DNA of 64,000 nt from CAWDYA01 sp963806495 (GCA_963806495.1 CAWDYA010000008.1:372001-436000), one strand, 5' to 3'. Shown: positions 50,299 to 62,890, numbered from the stretch's first letter. Made by a program: numbers and translations. The notes: generated by a model not told the origin, from the sequence alone.

Positions 50299-52338
50299 AT
50301 GGCCAAGAAGTCCGAGAACAGGGTGACGCCGATCCGGCCGAAGGAGCGCGAGGTCCCGCCCGAGCTGCTCGTCGACCTGTACAACAAGATGCTGCATCTG
50401 TACTACGTCGAGGAGCGGGTCAAGACCTTCGTCCGCGCGGGGAAGGTGTCGTTCCACGCCTCGAGCCGCGGGCACGAGAAGGTCCAGATCGCCATGAGCT
50501 ATCTGCTCGAGCCGGGCAAGGACTGGTTCTTCCCCTACTACCGCGAGAAGGCCCTGATGGTGGGGCTCGGGATGCCCCTCAAGGACATCTTCCTGCACAT
50601 GCTGTCGAAGGCGGACGACCCGTGCGGCGGCGGCCGCAACATGAGCGAGCACTTCTCGTCGAAGAAGCTGCGGGTCGTCTCCCCCACCGCCTGCACCGGC
50701 ACGCAGTTCCTGCCCGCCGTGGGCATGGCGCGCGCGATCAAGACCAAGGGGCTCGACGAAATCGTCTATGTCTCGTCGGGCGAGGGCGCCACCAGCGAGG
50801 GCGAGTTCTTCGAGGCGCTCAACTGGGCGGTGCGCGAGCAGCTCCCGGCGCTCTTCCTCGTGCAGAACAACGGCTATGCGATCAGCGTGCCTCAGGAGAT
50901 CCAGACCGGCTCCGACGTGGAGGACATCTCCCGCGGGTTCGACATGCGGGCGATCCATGTCGACGGCACACGATTCACCGACATGTACAACGATCTCAAG
51001 CCGCTCGTGGCCGAGATGCGCCAGGGTGGCGGACCCCGTCTCATCGAGGCGCACGTGGTGCGACTCGACTCGCACTCCTCGTCGGACGACCAGACCAAGT
51101 ACCGCAGCCAGGACGAGCTCGAGACGATCCTCAAGCAGGACCCGCTGGCGCACACCGCCGGCGTGCTCCTCAACAAGGGGATCCTCGACGAGAGCGACAT
51201 CCGCCGCCTGCACGAGGAGATCGAGGCCGAGGTGAACGAGGCGGCCGACGCCGCGGACGCCGCGGCCGACCCGAAGCCCGAGACGGCCGTGCTGAACATC
51301 TACTCCGATCACCGGCCGGACACCGGGCCGGCGCAGCCGGCGCACCTCTCCGACAAGCCGATCACCATGGTGGAGGCGATCAACCATGGCCTGCGCGAGG
51401 AGATGGAGCGCAACGAGAAGATCCTGATCTGGGGCGAGGACGTGGCCGACCCGAAGGGGGGCGTGTTCGGCGTCACCCGCGGGCTGGGCAAGGACTTCCC
51501 CGGACGCGTCGTCAACGCGCCGCTCGCCGAGGCGAGCATCGTGGGCGTGGCCCAGGGGATGGCGATCGGCGGCTACAAGCCGGTGGTGGAGATCCAGTTC
51601 GGCGACTACTCGTTTCCCGGCTATATGCAGATGAGAAACGAGATCCCGACGCTTCGCTGGCGCAGCGGCGGGGAATGGTCCTGCCCGATGGTGGTGCGCA
51701 TCGCCGTGGGCGGCTACATCCGCGGCGGCCCCTTCCACAGCCAGTGCATCGAGACGCTGTACGCACACACGCCGGGCTGGTACATCGCCTACCCGAGCAA
51801 CGCCACGGACGCCAAGGGGCTGATCAAGACCGCCTGCCGCCTCGAGGACCCGGTTCTGTTCCTCGAGCACAAGGGGCTGTACCGGCAGGTCTACTCGAAG
51901 GCGCCCGAGCCGGACGCCGACTGGCTGCTGCCGTTCGGCAAGGCGCGCGTCACGCGCGAGGGAGACCACGTCACCGCGGTCACCTGGGGCAGCGGCGTCA
52001 TCCGCTGCGAGCGCGCGTCCGACACCCTGCGCGAGGAAGGGATCTCGGTGGAGGTGATCGATCTGCGCACGATCATCCCCTGGGACGCCGAGCGCGTCCT
52101 CGAGAGCGTCCGCAAGACAGGCAAGGCGATCGTGGTACACGAGGCGATCATGACGGGCGGGTTCGGCGGCGAGGTGGCTTCGCGGATCGCGTCCGACGCG
52201 TTCGATCATCTCGACGGCCCCGTTGAGCGGATCGGCGCCCGCGACTCGTTCGTCGCATACGCGCCGGTCCTGGAGAACTACGTCCTCCCGTCGCAGGACG
52301 AGGTCACCTCGGCCATCAGGAACCTGGCCCGCTACTGA
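50299..52338 (+). CDS. Fused alpha-beta E1 of 2-oxoacid dehydrogenase
   Basis: 679 residues from the ATG at 50299 (GAGAGGTGA upstream); an earlier ATG at 50278 is less likely. Residues 1-330 are the E1 alpha part, with SFHASSRGHEKVQ, FFPYYREKALMVGLG and the TPP motif GEGATSEGEFFEALNWA; a Glu/Ala-rich linker follows (NEAADAADAAADPKPE), then E1 beta with MVEAINHGLREEMERNEKI, GEDVADPKGGVFGVTRGL and LIKTACRLEDPVLFLEHKGL. This is the fused form of branched-chain 2-oxoacid (or pyruvate) dehydrogenase E1, which decarboxylates the oxoacid and acylates the E2 lipoyl group. E2 and E3 are not in the window. Confidence 0.9.
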   Translation: MAKKSENRVTPIRPKEREVPPELLVDLYNKMLHLYYVEERVKTFVRAGKVSFHASSRGHEKVQIAMSYLLEPGKDWFFPYYREKALMVGLGMPLKDIFLHMLSKADDPCGGGRNMSEHFSSKKLRVVSPTACTGTQFLPAVGMARAIKTKGLDEIVYVSSGEGATSEGEFFEALNWAVREQLPALFLVQNNGYAISVPQEIQTGSDVEDISRGFDMRAIHVDGTRFTDMYNDLKPLVAEMRQGGGPRLIEAHVVRLDSHSSSDDQTKYRSQDELETILKQDPLAHTAGVLLNKGILDESDIRRLHEEIEAEVNEAADAADAAADPKPETAVLNIYSDHRPDTGPAQPAHLSDKPITMVEAINHGLREEMERNEKILIWGEDVADPKGGVFGVTRGLGKDFPGRVVNAPLAEASIVGVAQGMAIGGYKPVVEIQFGDYSFPGYMQMRNEIPTLRWRSGGEWSCPMVVRIAVGGYIRGGPFHSQCIETLYAHTPGWYIAYPSNATDAKGLIKTACRLEDPVLFLEHKGLYRQVYSKAPEPDADWLLPFGKARVTREGDHVTAVTWGSGVIRCERASDTLREEGISVEVIDLRTIIPWDAERVLESVRKTGKAIVVHEAIMTGGFGGEVASRIASDAFDHLDGPVERIGARDSFVAYAPVLENYVLPSQDEVTSAIRNLARY

Positions 52339-52381
52339 GCAGACCGGGTCCCTGCAACCGTTTCCACCGGAGGGTTCCCGG

Positions 52382-54430
52382 ATGAGCGCACGCCGGCTTT
52401 CGTCCGCAATTGCAGTCTGTCTTCTCTCGATCCTCGCGGCGCCGCGGGTGCCCGCGGCCGCACCCCACCCGTTCTCGGTGCACGACATGGTGGCCATGGA
52501 GCGGCTGGGGGATCCGCAGCCGTCGCCCGACGGCGCCTGGATCGTCTTCACGCGCCGCACGTGGGATCCGGCACAGAACAAGGTCCGCACGAACCTGTGG
52601 ATGGTCTCGGCCGACGGCGCCGTGGTGCGGCCGCTCACCACGGCGCAGGCCTCCGACACCGGCCCGAGGTGGTCGCCCGACGGAAAGACGATCGCCTTCA
52701 TCTCCAACCGCAGCGGCTCGTCGCAGATCTGGACGATCGACCCGTCGGGCGGTGAGGCGATGATGAAGACCTCCTTCCCGCTCGATGTCGACAACGTGCA
52801 GTGGGCGCCCGACGGAAAGCGGTTCGCCTTCACCGCCGATGTCTATCCCGACTGCGACACGATGGAATGCACGGCGAAGCGTGACGAGCAGAAGGCGGCC
52901 GATCCGGTCAAGGCGCGGGTCTACACCTCGCTGCTGTTCAGGCACTGGGACACATGGGAGGACCACAAGCGCAGCCATATCTTCGTCTGGCCCGGCCCGG
53001 ACGGCTCGGGCCCCGTCGACCTGATGAAGGGTGTGGACGCAGACAGCCCGACGAAGCCGTTCGGCGGCGCCGAGGAGTTCTCCTGGTCGCCCGATGGCAA
53101 GACGGTCGCCTTCACCGCAAAGATCGTGGAGCACCCGGCCTGGTCCACCGATCTCGACATCTATCTCGTCTCCGCCGACGGCAGCGGCATGCGGTGCATC
53201 ACCGAGGCCAACGAAGCGGTGGACACGACGCCGGCCTGGTCGCCCGACGGAAAGACGATCGCCTATCTGTCGATGGCGCGCCCCGGCTACGAGGCGGACC
53301 GTCAGACCGTGAACCTGCACGACGTCGCCACGGGAAAGAATCGCATCCTGACCGGCGGCTGGGACCGTTCCGCGGGCTCGCTCGCCTGGTCGGATGACGG
53401 GAAGACGATCTCTCGTCACCGCCGAGGAGACGGCGCGCAACAAGGTCTTCGCCGTCGACGCCTCGACCGGCGCGCCCCGGACCGTGGTGGTCGACCATTA
53501 CAACTCGGGCGTCTCGACCTCGGCGGGCAAGCGGCTGGTCTTCGCCCAGGACTCGCTCACCTCGCCCGTGGAGATCTACAGCTGCAGGCAGGACGGCACG
53601 GACCTGCGGCGTCTGACGCACGTCAACGACGAGCGGGTCGCGGCGGCCGCAATGAGCACGCCCGAGGAGTTCTGGTTCACCGGGGCGAACAACGACAAGG
53701 TGCACGGCTGGATCCTGCCGCCCGTGGGGCGCGCCGCGGGCCGGAAGTACCCGGTGGCCTTTCTGATCCATGGCGGCCCGCAGGGATCGTGGGAGGACCA
53801 CTTCCACTATCGCTGGAACCCGCAGGCCTACGCCGGCGCGGGGTATGTCACGGTGGCGATCGACTTTCACGGGAGCACCGGCTACGGCCAGGCGTTCACC
53901 GACGCCATCCGCGACAACTGGGGGGCTGGCCCTTCGAGGACCTGATGAAGGGCCTCGACTACGTCATCGCCAATTACGACTATGTCGACGGCGCCCGGCT
54001 CGGCGCGGCGGGCGCCTCGTACGGCGGCTACATGATCAACTGGATCGAGGGGCACACCAACCGCTTCAAGTGCCTCGTCAACCACGACGGCGGGTTCGAC
54101 GAGAAGGCCGGCTACTACACGACCGAGGAGCTGTGGTTCCCGGAGTGGGAGTACAAGGGGACGCCGTACCAGAACGAAGCCAGCTACAACCGCTGGTCCC
54201 CGGCCGAGTACGTCGCCAACTGGAACACGCCGATGCTGGTCGTCCACGGCGCGCTCGACTTCCGCCTGCCCGAGACCGAGGGGATGGGCGCCTTCACGGC
54301 GCTGCAGCGGCGCGGCATCCCGTCCAAGTTCATCAGCTTCCCGGACGAGAACCACTGGGTGCTCAAGGCGACCAACAGCATCTTCTGGCACGACCAGGTG
54401 ATCGGCTGGCTCGACCGCTGGCTCAAGTAG
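52382..54430 (+). CDS. S9 prolyl-oligopeptidase/acylaminoacyl-peptidase (two frameshifts)
   Basis: 682 residues after correction of an extra T near 53411 (KTILVTAEE) and a shortened G-run (six instead of seven G, 53920-53925; expected NWGGWPFEDL). A signal peptide (RLSSAIAVCLLSILAAPRVPA) is followed by a seven-bladed propeller with repeated SPDGAWIVFTRR, WSPDGKTIAFISNRSG, WAPDGKRFAFTAD, WSPDGKTVAFTAK and WSPDGKTIAYLS units. The alpha/beta-hydrolase domain has LIHGGPQGSWEDHFHYRWN, the nucleophile elbow GASYGGYM, HGALDFRLPE (Asp) and DENHWVLK (His). Complete after correction. It is a periplasmic peptidase in an operon-like run with the E1 gene upstream. Confidence 0.82.
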   Translation: MSARRLSSAIAVCLLSILAAPRVPAAAPHPFSVHDMVAMERLGDPQPSPDGAWIVFTRRTWDPAQNKVRTNLWMVSADGAVVRPLTTAQASDTGPRWSPDGKTIAFISNRSGSSQIWTIDPSGGEAMMKTSFPLDVDNVQWAPDGKRFAFTADVYPDCDTMECTAKRDEQKAADPVKARVYTSLLFRHWDTWEDHKRSHIFVWPGPDGSGPVDLMKGVDADSPTKPFGGAEEFSWSPDGKTVAFTAKIVEHPAWSTDLDIYLVSADGSGMRCITEANEAVDTTPAWSPDGKTIAYLSMARPGYEADRQTVNLHDVATGKNRILTGGWDRSAGSLAWSDDGKTISRHRRGDGAQQGLRRRRLDRRAPDRGGRPLQLGRLDLGGQAAGLRPGLAHLARGDLQLQAGRHGPAASDARQRRAGRGGRNEHARGVLVHRGEQRQGARLDPAARGARRGPEVPGGLSDPWRPAGIVGGPLPLSLEPAGLRRRGVCHGGDRLSREHRLRPGVHRRHPRQLGGWPFEDLMKGLDYVIANYDYVDGARLGAAGASYGGYMINWIEGHTNRFKCLVNHDGGFDEKAGYYTTEELWFPEWEYKGTPYQNEASYNRWSPAEYVANWNTPMLVVHGALDFRLPETEGMGAFTALQRRGIPSKFISFPDENHWVLKATNSIFWHDQVIGWLDRWLK

Positions 54431-54450
54431 CCGCTTCGGCGGGAGGCCTC

Positions 54451-55227
54451 ATGGGTCCCGGCAAGGTCGACTTCGGCTCGGTGGCCGACGAGTACGCGCG
54501 CTATCGCCCCGGCTTTCCGCATGTGCTCTTCGACCGGCTGGCCGGCTACGGCGTCGGCACGCGCGACCAGACGATTGTCGACGTGGGCACCGGCACCGGC
54601 AACCTCGCGCGGGGATTCGCGCGGCGCGGCACCCGGGTCATCGGTATCGATCCCGACGAGCGGCTCATCGCGCAGGCGCGACGGCTCGACGCGGCGGTCG
54701 GCGTCTCGGTCGACTACCGGACGGGGCGGGCCGAGTCGATCCCGTTGCCCGACGGCTCGGCGGACGTGGTCAGCGCCGGGCAGTGCTGGCACTGGTTCGA
54801 CGCCCCGGCGGCCGCCCGGGAGTTTCACCGCGTGGCCCGGCCGGGCGGCCGGGCCGTCGTGGCCTACTTCGACTGGCTGCCACGGGCGGGCAACGTCGTG
54901 GACGCGACAGAGCGCCTCATCCTGGAGCACAACCCCGCCTGGCACCTGGCCGGCGGCGACGGCTTCCACACACGGCCGCTGCCGCATCTTCAGGCGGCGG
55001 GGTTCGGCGCCGTGGAGACCTTCTCCACTGACCTCGAGGTGTCGTACACGCACGAGGGATGGCGCGGCCGCATCCGCTCCTGCTCCGGTGTGGGCGCCGC
55101 CCTGCCCCGCGACGAGGCCGACCTGTTCGATGCCGCGCTGGCGCGGATGCTTGCGGAATCGTACCCCGACGAGCCGCTGCGGATACCTTACCGGGTCTTC
55201 GCGATCGTGGCGTCGCGCCCGGTCTGA
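54451..55227 (+). CDS. SAM-dependent methyltransferase
   Basis: 258 residues from the ATG at 54451, with GGGAGG five bases upstream. Class I fold: VDVGTGTGNLARGFARRG (motif I), VIGIDPDERLIAQAR (motif II), SIPLPDGSADVVSAGQCWHW (motif III) and VARPGGRAVVAYFDW (motif IV). It belongs to the methyltransferase type 11 group, close in pattern to proteins annotated as UbiE/Coq5-like or trans-aconitate-like methyltransferases; the substrate is not evident. It follows the S9 peptidase by 20 bases and is convergent with the MsrP-like gene (30 bases). Confidence 0.85.
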   Translation: MGPGKVDFGSVADEYARYRPGFPHVLFDRLAGYGVGTRDQTIVDVGTGTGNLARGFARRGTRVIGIDPDERLIAQARRLDAAVGVSVDYRTGRAESIPLPDGSADVVSAGQCWHWFDAPAAAREFHRVARPGGRAVVAYFDWLPRAGNVVDATERLILEHNPAWHLAGGDGFHTRPLPHLQAAGFGAVETFSTDLEVSYTHEGWRGRIRSCSGVGAALPRDEADLFDAALARMLAESYPDEPLRIPYRVFAIVASRPV

Positions 55228-55257
55228 TCGGCGCGGCGCGGGGAAACTTCGGCCCCT

Positions 55258-56226
55258 TCAGGCGTACAGCGACCCGACGTACGCCGCGTAGCCGTTGTAG
55301 AGCTGCGTCGGCACCCGCTCGCCGGTGCCGATCATCCGCTCGAACGCCTGCGACCAGCGCGGGTGAGGCACGCCCGGCTCGACATTGGCGACGAAGCCGT
55401 ACTCGTCGGGTGTCACGTCGTGCCAGAAGCTGGAGGGCCGCTCCTCGACGAACTCGATCCGCACGATCGACTTGATGCTCTTGAAGCCGTACTTCCAGGG
55501 AGTCACCAGCCGGATAGGAGCGCCATGCTGCATCGGCAGAGGGTGCCCGTAGATGCCGGTGACGAGCAGCGCCAGCTCGTTGGTCGCCTCCGCCATCGTG
55601 AGGCCTTCGTAGTACGGCCACGGGTACCAGGGCTGCATCGATTGTCCGAGCGCCCGCGCCGGATCGTGGAAGCTCACCATCCGCACGTATCGGGCGGAAG
55701 AGAGCGGCTCGACCTTGTCGATGAACGCCGCGAGCGGGATGCCCGTCCAGGGCACCGCCATCGCCCACGCCTCCACGCAGCGGTGGCGGTACAGCCGCTC
55801 CTCCATCGGCAGCAGCCTCAGTATCTCGTCGATGTCCCACACGCGCGGCTTCCTCACCAGCCCCGTCACCTCGACCGTCCACGGGTACGACGGGAAACGC
55901 GCTGAGGCCTTCGCCACGAGCGCCTTGTTCTCGGTGAACTCGTAGAAGTTGTTGTAGGTCGCGGCCACCGACTCCTCGGTGAGAGGCCGGTCGAGCGTGT
56001 ACCTGCCGTTGCGTTTCGCCGGGTAGAGGGCGCTCCACGCCGGCGGCCACGGGGCCGCGGCGGGGTCGGGGGCCGGCGCCTTGTCGCACCCGGCGGCGAT
56101 CGCGACGGCGCCGAGCCCGAGCAGCCCGGATCGTTGCAGAAACCGCCGGCGGTTGAGGTAGACTCGCTCGGGTGTCGCCGCCGACTCGGGCAGCTCCCAT
56201 CCTTTAGGGATTCTGATGGCCGCCAT
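55258..56226 (-). CDS. MsrP/YedY-like periplasmic molybdoenzyme
   Basis: 322 residues. The N-terminus has a twin-arginine motif (NRRRFLQRSG, 25-34), and C47 follows the hydrophobic stretch in IAAGCDK, which might be a lipid-attachment site although the -3 residue is Ala, unlike a typical lipobox. The molybdenum-binding Cys is C150 in YRHRCVEAWAMAVPW, as in MsrP. Other family blocks are NNFYEFTENKALV, TGLVRKPRVWDIDEIL and APIRLVTPWKYGFKSIKSI. MsrP repairs methionine sulfoxide in periplasmic proteins, taking electrons from the membrane haem protein MsrQ; no msrQ is adjacent, so another electron donor may serve. Confidence 0.88.
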   Translation of the reverse strand: MAAIRIPKGWELPESAATPERVYLNRRRFLQRSGLLGLGAVAIAAGCDKAPAPDPAAAPWPPAWSALYPAKRNGRYTLDRPLTEESVAATYNNFYEFTENKALVAKASARFPSYPWTVEVTGLVRKPRVWDIDEILRLLPMEERLYRHRCVEAWAMAVPWTGIPLAAFIDKVEPLSSARYVRMVSFHDPARALGQSMQPWYPWPYYEGLTMAEATNELALLVTGIYGHPLPMQHGAPIRLVTPWKYGFKSIKSIVRIEFVEERPSSFWHDVTPDEYGFVANVEPGVPHPRWSQAFERMIGTGERVPTQLYNGYAAYVGSLYA

Positions 56227-56293
56227 GATGAGATCCTCCCTAGGGTGTCCAGTCTAGACGATCGGTTGACATACTGAGATGGAGGAACGGCTC

Positions 56294-56948
56294 ATGAGGT
56301 TTCCGAAAACCGCTCTCGTCCTTGTGCTGTGCCTCGTCGCCGCCGGCGCCCTGTCCACGGCGAAGAACAAGGGCAAGGACAAGGACTCCGTCATCGAGGA
56401 CGGCGTGCTGGACGAGATCCAGCTTCAGGCCATGGAACCACCGGCTGCGACCGCCATCGTGGTGCGCCGGTTCACCACGGACGGCGCGGATTCTCGGCAC
56501 GGCCGAGAAGAGCGACAACGAGAATCGCACCGAGGCGGCCAAGATGATCCAGGGAGAGGGACCACGCATCCTCGCCGAGGCGCTCACCGGAGTGCTGAAC
56601 GAGCGCAAGACGTTCGCCTCGGTCACCGGGCCTGACGGCGACGCCCCGGCGGGTGGGCTCGTGGTGGAGGGCCGGTTCGTCCTGATTGACCCGGGCAGCC
56701 GCGCCAAGAGGTACTGGGGCGGGTTCGGCGCGGGCAAGAGCGGCATCGGCGTTGAAGGCAGGCTGACGACGGCCGACGGGAAGGTGCTCGCGACGTTCAA
56801 GCACCGGCGTCACTCCGGGATTGGCATCGGCGGCGGCGACTACGTGAAGTTCCTCACCGACGACACGAGGGACGTCGGGCACGACATCGGGGTGTTCATC
56901 GACCGGTACATGAAGAACGGGAACCTGAAGAAGGGGGCGGACGACTGA
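56294..56948 (+). CDS. DUF4410-like secreted protein (frameshifted)
   Basis: 217 residues after removal of one extra T near 56491 (GADLGTAEK). The ATG at 56294 follows GGAGG at good distance and begins the signal peptide (RFPKTALVLVLCLVAAGALS); an upstream in-frame ATG at 56279 is less likely. The mature domain has KMIQGEGPRILAEALTGVL and KRYWGGFGAGKSGIGVEGRL, followed by KVLATFKHRRHSGIG. This GGFGAGKS-containing pattern is that of DUF4410 proteins, periplasmic or lipoprotein-like, of unknown role. The glycine block here looks like a P-loop but sits in a beta-rich protein and is not one. Divergent from msrP, convergent with the YceI gene. Confidence 0.65.
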
Positions 56949-56969
56949 CACGCCGTCCGCCTCCGGTCT

Positions 56970-57587
56970 TCACCGGGCCGGCTCCGGCTTCTCCTTCGCC
57001 ATCTCGATCTCGATGGTGATGTTCACCTCGTCGCCCACCACGACGCCACCGGCGTCGAGCGTCTTGTTCCAGCTGACGCCGAAGTCCTGACGGTCGATAC
57101 TCGTGGTGGCCGAGGCGCCGGCCTTGACGTTGCCCCACGGATTGAGGATTGGCGCCGACGGGCCATCCACGCTCAGGACCACCGGCTTCGTGACGCCGCG
57201 GATGGTCAGATCGCCCGTGACCTTCAGCTTCCCTTCGCCGGCCTTCTCCACCTTCGTGGACCTGAACGTCATCGTGGGATACTTCTCCACGTCGAAGAAG
57301 TCGGCCGACTTGAGGTGCTTGTCGCGATCCGCCACCTCGGTATTCACGGTGGAGGTGTCGATCGTGGCCTCCACCGACGACTTCGAGACGTCGCTCTCGT
57401 CGTAGTGGATGGTGCCGGTCACCTTGCCGAACCGGCCCTCCACGTTCGATATCATCAGGTGTCTGACCCGGAACCGGGCCGTGGAATGCGCCGGGTCGAT
57501 CGTCCAGGTCGCGGCGCTCGCGAACGAGGCCGTCATCGCCCCGAGACCGAGCACCAGACCCGCCATCAGCAGCTTTCTCATCGTCAT
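56970..57587 (-). CDS. YceI-family periplasmic protein
   Basis: 205 residues starting at the ATG that overlaps the marR stop (ATGA, 57584-57587); a second ATG two codons later has slightly better ribosome-binding spacing. A signal peptide ends at ASFASAAT. The lipocalin-like YceI domain is clear: WTIDPAHSTARFRVRHLMIS, GRFGKVTGTIHYD, SADFFDVEKYPTMTFRS, GDLTIRGVTKPVVLSV and DRQDFGVSWNKTLDAGGVVV. YceI proteins bind polyprenoid chains and are induced by acid, osmotic or lipid stress; the exact ligand here is unknown. It is co-transcribed with and coupled to the MarR regulator, so the pair probably forms a ligand-response unit. Confidence 0.9.
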   Translation of the reverse strand: MTMRKLLMAGLVLGLGAMTASFASAATWTIDPAHSTARFRVRHLMISNVEGRFGKVTGTIHYDESDVSKSSVEATIDTSTVNTEVADRDKHLKSADFFDVEKYPTMTFRSTKVEKAGEGKLKVTGDLTIRGVTKPVVLSVDGPSAPILNPWGNVKAGASATTSIDRQDFGVSWNKTLDAGGVVVGDEVNITIEIEMAKEKPEPAR

Positions 57588-58039
57588 TTCCTCCCTGCGC
57601 TCGTGCCGAGCCGTCGGCACAGGCGCGACAAGGTTTCCTGTTCGGACGCCGTCAGGGCGCCCATGTCCCGCACGATCGCTTCGACGTGGTCGGGGAAGAT
57701 GCCGGCGATCAGCCGCCTTCCGGACGCCGTGAGATGCACCGTGATCAGCCGGCGATCCTCTTCGTGGCGCTGTCTCGTCACCAGACCGCGTTTCTCCAGA
57801 TTGTCGACCACGACCGTGATGTTGCCCCCGCTCTTGAGCAGCTTGCGCCCCAGCTCGCAGTGCGGCAGCGGCCCGAGGTGGTGCAGCGCCTCGAGCACGC
57901 CGAACTGGGTCCAGGTGATCCCGGCCTTCGACAGCATCGGGCCGCGGGTGGCCGTGACCGACTCGGCGGCCCGCATCAGCTTGATATAGGCGTCCAGCGC
58001 CCGGATCTCCTCTTTCGTCCCCTTGTAGTGCGTGCCCAT
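57584..58039 (-). CDS. MarR-family transcriptional regulator
   Basis: 151 residues. The winged-helix core shows TWTQFGVLEALHHLGPLPHC, ELGRKLLKSGGNITVVVDNL (recognition helix) and RGLVTRQRHEEDRRLITVHL (wing), followed by the C-terminal dimerisation helices. MarR proteins are dimers that bind inverted repeats and release DNA when a small molecule binds. The start at 58039 is followed upstream by a 22-base palindrome and a TTGACA box, so it probably represses itself and yceI. The ligand is unknown. Confidence 0.92.
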   Translation of the reverse strand: MGTHYKGTKEEIRALDAYIKLMRAAESVTATRGPMLSKAGITWTQFGVLEALHHLGPLPHCELGRKLLKSGGNITVVVDNLEKRGLVTRQRHEEDRRLITVHLTASGRRLIAGIFPDHVEAIVRDMGALTASEQETLSRLCRRLGTSAGRK

Positions 58040-58066
58040 GATCGAGCTCCCGAACCTGCGATATCG

Positions 58067-58088
58067 AATAATTTGATATCAAACTATT
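58067..58088. promoter_or_regulatory. MarR operator
   Basis: AATAATTTGAT and ATCAAACTATT form a 22-base palindrome (core TTTGATATCAAA, one mismatched pair at 58071/58084). AT-rich in a 70% GC genome, 27 bases upstream of the marR start and overlapping its promoter. A further GATATC half lies at 58060-58065. Confidence 0.7.
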
Positions 58089-58109
58089 ACGGCCGGGACG
58101 GTTTGTCAA
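58081..58109 (-). promoter_or_regulatory. Promoter of marR-yceI
   Basis: On the minus strand TTGACA (complement of 58104-58109, perfect), 17 bases and TAGTTT (complement of 58081-58086, weak). The -10 falls inside the operator palindrome, so binding of the regulator would block RNA polymerase. Confidence 0.5.
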
Positions 58110-58127
58110 GGGCCCTCCGAGGATTTC

Positions 58128-59576
<1,449 letters not shown>

Positions 59577-59594
59577 GGGACCTCCGGAAGGGCC

Positions 59595-59606
59595 CATGCT
59601 AGCATG
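59595..59606. promoter_or_regulatory. 12-bp perfect palindrome between divergent genes
   Basis: CATGCTAGCATG lies in the 36-base gap between the starts of the thioredoxin-NHL gene and the EVE gene. It could be an operator shared by both; no known regulator binds this sequence to my knowledge. Confidence 0.25.
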
Positions 59607-59612
59607 TGCAGC

Positions 59613-60020
59613 ATGAACTACTGGCTGATCAAGACGGAGCCGGGCGCCTATTCGTGGGACGATCTCGTCCGCGAGAAGCGCACCGTCTGGGACGGCATCA
59701 GGAATCCGCTGGCGCTCATCCACATGAAGCGGGCACGGGTGGGCGACCGCATCCTGATCTATCACTCCGGCTCCGAGCGGCGCGCCGTGGGGATCGCCCG
59801 GGTGGTCAAGGGGGCTTACCCCGACCCGAGCCAGGACGACCCGAAGGCGATCGTGGTCGACATCGCCGCGCTTCGAGCCGCTGGACAACCCGGTCAGCCT
59901 GGACCGGATCAAGACCGACCCGGTCTTCGAGGGATGGGACCTGCTGCGGCTGGGGCGCCTGTCGTTCGTGCCGGTTCCTGCGCCGATGTGGCGGCGCGTG
60001 CTGAAGCTCTCCTCCTCGCC

Positions 60021-60024
<4 letters not shown>
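59613..60024 (+). CDS. EVE-domain protein (frameshifted)
   Basis: 136 residues after removal of one extra T at 59872-59873 (expected ALEPLDNPVSLDRIKTDPVF). The sequence starts MNYWLIKTEPGAYSWDDLV and continues with TVWDGIRNPLALIHMKRARV and GDRILIYHSGSERRAVGIAR, all typical of EVE domains, a PUA-like fold that binds modified bases in DNA or RNA. It ends RLGRLSFVPVPAPMWRRVLK. The stop overlaps the start of the copper ATPase (ATGA, 60021-60024), so both are translated from one mRNA. The biological reason for this pairing is not known; EVE proteins often occur next to unrelated housekeeping genes. Confidence 0.82.
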
Positions 60025-62366
<2,342 letters not shown>

Positions 62367-62378
62367 CGGAGCCGGGGC

Positions 62379-62801
62379 CTACTCCCCGATCACCTTCACC
62401 AGCACCCGCTTGTCGCGCCGCCCGTCGAACTCGCCGTAGAAGATCTGCTCCCAGGGGCCGAAATCGAGCTTCCCTTTCGTGACGGCCACGACGACCTCGC
62501 GTCCCATCACCTGACGCTTGTGGTGCGCGTCACCGTTGTCCTCGCCGGTGCGGTTGTGGTGGTACCGCTCGGGTGAGGGATCGTACGGGGCGAGCGCCTC
62601 GAGCCATCGCGCGTAGTCCTCGTGCAGCCCCGGCTCGTCGTCGTTGATGAAGACGCTCGCCGTGATGTGCATGGCGTTGGCCAGACACAGACCTTCCTTG
62701 ACGCCCGAGGCGCGCACCACCTCGGCCACCTCCTCGGTGATGTTGACGAACCCCATCCGCTCGGGCACGTGGAAGGTGAGATAGCGTGTGGTCGATTTCA
62801 T
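62379..62801 (-). CDS. YjbQ family (UPF0047) protein
   Basis: 140 residues from the ATG at 62801 with GGAGG eight bases upstream; an in-frame start at 62816 is less likely. It has the YjbQ signatures FVNITEEVAEVV, GLCLANAMHITASVFINDDE, EDNGDAHHKRQVMGREVVV and the end FGPWEQIFYGEFDGRRDKRV. The histidines in MHITAS and DAHHKR probably bind metal. Some members show weak thiamine-phosphate synthase activity and one can complement thiE mutants, but the physiological role is unsettled. Its stop is 12 bases from the end of the convergent copper ATPase gene. Confidence 0.88.
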   Translation of the reverse strand: MKSTTRYLTFHVPERMGFVNITEEVAEVVRASGVKEGLCLANAMHITASVFINDDEPGLHEDYARWLEALAPYDPSPERYHHNRTGEDNGDAHHKRQVMGREVVVAVTKGKLDFGPWEQIFYGEFDGRRDKRVLVKVIGE

Positions 62802-62890
62802 CGGTGATCCCTCCATCCATGCGCGCGTTCTGCCGACCGCACAGCGCGGGATCGCAGCATCCCGGCACGCAGATTGCTTGAAGATAGAAC

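Noticed and set aside
56700..56760. GGFGAGKSG in the DUF4410-like protein as a nucleotide-binding P-loop
   Set aside because: The surrounding sequence is beta-rich and exported; the glycine block is a known family feature, not a Walker A motif.
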